Below, one piece after another: positions 60,161-64,000 of a stretch of 64,000 bases of DNA (position 1 is the stretch's first letter; each line of letters starts with the position of its first letter). The stretch is taken from the NCBI RefSeq assembly GCF_021917145.1, contig NC_061067.1:4359389-4423388 (forward strand). Reading direction: 5' to 3'. The notes under the pieces are model-generated. The model saw only the letters and a program-made list of their open reading frames with translations, had not been told where the DNA came from and searched no databases. The stretch comes from Hypomesus transpacificus (lineage: Eukaryota; Chordata; Actinopteri; Osmeriformes; Osmeridae). The position numbers and the translations under genes are program-made.

Positions 60161-60646
60161 GGGAAAAAAAGGAAAAGAGAGAAGAAAAAAAAAATGGCGT
60201 GGTATAAAAGTTGATGAATTCACTTATAGTTGTGTGTTATTGACTCCCCTGTCCAGAGAGTACAGTCTACCTTGAACTAAGCAACCATGCATGCAGCTGC
60301 CAGCTGAGTGCTGTCTAGATGGAGGATGCACTCACTAGGTTTTGGGCACGATCCTGTGCTCTGGTTTCAGGGCAGCGTGCTACCCTCACCCCACCACCAG
60401 CACCACCGGCACCATTCATGACACATTTGACTCATACGTCCTCTGGCATTGTGGGTAATTTTTCTCAGCAGCACAGCCCTGGCCAGCGGACAGAAGTGGA
60501 GGGAAAGAGAGAGAGATAGAGAGAGAGAGAAAGGGGGAGGAAGGGAGAACTGAAGCAAGATAGAGGGGGGAGGGGGGATTGCAGAAAAAGACGAAGAGAG
60601 AGACAGGGTTAGAGTAGAGAAAAAGAGTGGGGGAGAGCAGAGGGGA

Positions 60647-60698
<52 letters not shown>

Positions 60699-60701
60699 AA
60701 A
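60647..60701. repeat. (AAAG)n microsatellite
   Basis: About 14 copies of GAAA at the end of a 200-base purine-rich tract that begins near 60495. Confidence 0.95.
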
Positions 60702-61314
60702 AGACAGAGTATTCGTGCCTGTGTGTGTTTTTGTGCATATGAGTTTGTGTGTGCATGTGAGTTGTTGTTAAGTCGTGTTACTATAACTTTGGGACCAATG
60801 TAACTGCAATTATTAGACATCTGCTGCCATCCCCCGAGAGAATAAATCAATAGCCACTCTGAGTAATCAAATTTAATCACCCAGGCACCAGTCTACTGGA
60901 TGTAATTAATGGACACAGCACATAACATATATCTGTGAATGACTGCCATGAGTCCTCACCCGTAAATAACGTAATAAAATGTCACAGCATGTTCTGAGGC
61001 TATCCGTTGACTTCCACAAGCCTCACTGCAGGCTAAGCAGGAGAAAAACAGAGCTTTTATATAAACCAAAATGGATTTGGAATACAGAGCAAAGTTCAAA
61101 AGCAGAACCATGCAGATATTGTTGCTATTGTTTGTGCCAGCCTCCAAACTTGCTGTACCTGTCCTTCAAAACTTGGTCAAATTCATATCTGTTGTGTTTT
61201 TATTAGAAAGAGGAATCAATTCAGTCCTTGGAAACTGAGTAGATTTTTACTGCAATTCCATTACATTTTGGTGTTTCATCCAAAACATCTGAGCCCTTTC
61301 TCAGTTCAGATCAG

Positions 61315-61449
61315 ATCTTCATCTACCACCAAAGTTCATGCTAGCTAAGCGTTGAGTCATTGCAATGAACAATATTCACATCTTTATCTAACACTGAAGT
61401 TCATCTTGTGTGCTCGCTAAGCCTTGAGTCATTGCAATGAACAATGTTT
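61315..61449. repeat. Short tandem duplication
   Basis: Two direct copies of about 65-70 bases (61315-61378 and 61380-61449). Both contain TTGAGTCATTGCAATGAACAA, with 5' parts ATCTTCATCTA and ATCTTTATCTA. The second has a few extra bases. Confidence 0.85.
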
Positions 61450-62436
61450 ATAGTAGGAAATTGCCATGTGTTTTTGTGATGAGGTAGATGAGGTCATGTC
61501 TGAGACGAGCATCTAACAAGAGACAAATCTCGTCTTCAAAAACTTGCGAAACATGATCAAGTATTCACTTCTATGTTAATTAGATTTCCTCAGGGGTTCC
61601 TGTAGATGTTAAACCCAACAGGACAGTGCTGGTACTGAGCGAAGAGAACAAACAGGCCTTTCCTGTGCCTGAAACATGGTCTATTTCAGCTGGGCACACA
61701 AATCCCCACAGACTTTCATCAGATGAGGATTTTGTGGATTTTCTGCAGAGCGGATGAGGAGAAATCCCCAAATCCCTCAACAAGACGATCCTGATGACAT
61801 TTATGAATGGATCTGGGCAAACATCCCCGCACGAAACAGGAAGTTAGTTATTAGCAAAATCGGAAGAATTGGTGCCGTTTTCTTTTTAACATAAATAACA
61901 CAGCTCATTGATGCATTTGATGAAGCATGGAATGTGACCCCCCCCCCCCCAACACCTTCTTCATACTAACAAGATGTTAAACACATGTTTTTTGCATGAT
62001 GAACTGACTGAAGAGACATCCTGTTGACTACAGCCTTCACCATGGGGCTAGCTACTTAAGTGACCCGATGGGCCACCATGCGTTTCTGGAAGCGGCATTG
62101 ATGGGGAGTATGTTCTGCCACAGGGAGACATATCTGGGTTCATACCAACATGTCTACTCCTTTGGGCATTTTAATATTAATGAGTTGATGTGGCACAAGT
62201 CAAAGCCACTTAAGCAACCAGTCTGTATGCATGACTGACACTGCAGCTTGACATGAGCAGTGAAACAAGGGTGTGGGTGAAGGGGTTCGGCTCCCCATCC
62301 AGGTCACGGGACCGTGGGCTGACGCCGAGAGACAGATCCACATAAAATATGTAGAATGATTCATAGGAGGAAAGGAGGAGCCCTCTGGCTGTACATCATG
62401 CCCAAGTCACCTTGATCATGACCCCCCTTCCTTCTT

Positions 62437-62440
62437 TCCA

Positions 62441-62536
<96 letters not shown>

Positions 62537-62574
62537 CCCTCTCTCTCTCCCCCTCTCTCTCTCTCTTTCTCTCT
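62437..62574. repeat. (CT)n microsatellite
   Basis: A long CT run with short C-rich interruptions (62533-62555). The RE/ER-rich frame on the minus strand is an artefact. Confidence 0.97.
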
Positions 62575-64000
62575 CCTTGCTGTCCAAAACTCCACTGTGG
62601 CCTACCTTCATAGTGCTCATGCTTTGCACTGTAACAGATGTGTGAGAGCATGCACACAAGTGGATGTGGATGTGTGTGTGAAAAACAACAACAGAGAGCA
62701 GTGTGTCTTCTTGGCCAAGTATGGGCTTACGTATTACAGTAAAGTTAAGGTCTCTTCTTCTCCATCCTGACATCATCCATCCTCTACCCTGCTGGCCAGG
62801 GTTCAGGACTGGTCCGGACGCCCTCATCAATGTCGCTTGGCTGAATAATCTGTATGGCAACAGTCTGGGTACTTTCTCACTTTTTTCCAGGCTGTTCTGC
62901 AGATGGATCCGCTGTGATGTTCATGTCTGTGCCAGCTGTACCCTCTAGCTAGAAGTTGTGTACAAATGCACAGTTCACGCACAATGTAAGTAAATAAGCA
63001 CTTTGCATTAAATTTGTATGAACCGTGCGTGGGGTTGATTTGAGTTCACAATGATCCTGTTATTATGTTACATTACGATATAGTTCATGCATGTTAGAGT
63101 GAACATTTCATATCCCCCCTCAAGTCCTTCAGCCTTTCCTTCTCCTAGAAAGCATTAGCCTTACTCAGAGTCTTTGTTAAGGAAACACAGCTTCTCTCCT
63201 GGGCCCCTGTTTACAGTTTTTAGCAACACATTATTATGCATCAAAAGCTTTTGTCAGCACATTTATAGTTGTTATTTATTTATTTATTTTAGTTTTACAT
63301 GATGTTATTTTTGGATGGAAGAAGAGGAACGGCAGTTTCTGATCTGTGAACACAAAGGGAGATATTTTAATGATAGTACAGCCATGGGTCAGTATCACTA
63401 TGGTGGCACGTATTGAAGTCTTGGTGCGTTTCTTAGCCAAATGCAGCGGTAAGCAGAACACACCATACTCCTCCCCAAGGTTTAATTGTATTATGTTCCT
63501 TTTTACCCGCTCTCCACGCACTTTATACAAGTGCTGCGGATGACAACCATTTTACTTCATTTTCCCTTTTTGGTGATTGATAGGGCAGAAGAAATGATGA
63601 TTAATGTCTGAAGTAAACGCAAAGCATTCATTGTCTTCACATGAGCTCCTCTCTCCCCTCAACCTCATCTGTCTCTCTGTTCCTCTTTGTTGTTTTCATG
63701 GTGAACTTCTAACATTAGAAAACTCAAGAGAAGCAATTACTGTCTCCCAGCATTTCAGCTTTAGCGTCAAGCCCTCCATGTGTCAATTATAAAGAGGAAA
63801 TTGTCAAAACGAAAAAGGAAACATAGGCCACAGGGCCTAAAGAAACCACTGAGAAGAACTGAATGAAATGATTAGTAAAATGTACCTACATGTGGATCAA
63901 TTAAGAAGTTTACATGTTTATTTCTTTACATCTCAAACCGTTACCTCTCAATATCATTACCAGAATTCATTACTTCCAGATGGGAACCAATGATATCGCC

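Larger units (their letters stand above)
49400..64000. other. Gene-free region downstream of IMPA1
   Basis: I read both strands and find no exon series, known protein word or RNA gene. It contains a (CT)n run, an (AAAG)n run, two MITEs, tRNA-like repeats and a short tandem duplication, listed separately. Several AT-rich, low-repeat blocks with clustered homeodomain-like TAAT/ATTA cores (for example 56340-56580, 59820-60160, 60790-61110, 63200-63560) have the look of conserved non-coding elements, but conservation cannot be shown from one sequence. Confidence 0.5.

Overview
This window is nuclear DNA of a ray-finned (teleost-type) fish. The evidence is four vertebrate genes with short GT-AG introns, very dense CA/CT/GA microsatellites and minisatellites, and several non-autonomous hAT-like elements plus tRNA-related dispersed repeats. 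All genes were rebuilt by hand from splice sites and reading phase. Every exon set closes in frame.

Layout. 1-14242: no exon that I can support; probably 5' intron(s) of the first gene, with microsatellites and a small cluster of AHR-type response elements. 14243-24484 (+): AHRR, the aryl hydrocarbon receptor repressor, six 3' coding exons. Its bHLH exons are not in the window. 24485-30040: its probable 3'UTR and intergenic DNA. 30950-33085 (-): PIGM, the first GPI-anchor mannosyltransferase, six coding exons and complete, with a 23-bp-unit minisatellite in its probable 3'UTR. 33626-34853: a 1.2-kb foldback element with 8-bp target duplications. 35542-39358 (-): a complete clade B serpin close to SERPINB1, with an intact inhibitory hinge and a predicted Arg at P1. 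40382-45519 (-): a 15-exon, 825-residue gene with a C3HC4 RING finger, a TRIM-like coiled coil and two tandem MIF4G domains derived from eIF4G. 46779-49051 (+): complete IMPA1, inositol monophosphatase. 49400-64000: no recognisable gene; repeats, two more hAT-like MITEs, and blocks that look like conserved non-coding DNA.

The most notable item is the RING / coiled-coil / (MIF4G)x2 gene. It joins a ubiquitin-ligase front end to two copies of the scaffold domain that eIF4G uses to hold eIF4A. The two MIF4G copies come from a four-exon block duplication (234/141/234/114 versus 237/141/237/105 bases). About 80-100 bases upstream of its start codon lie an ISRE-like site and a perfect TTCNNNGAA (GAS/STAT) palindrome, directly abutting. 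This suggests an interferon-inducible, TRIM-like effector aimed at translation, but that function is inference.

The four recognised genes act in unrelated pathways (xenobiotic feedback, GPI-anchor synthesis, protease inhibition, inositol recycling), so the window is a set of neighbours and not a functional cluster. The serpin and the RING-MIF4G gene are head-to-tail and may form a small immune-type block.
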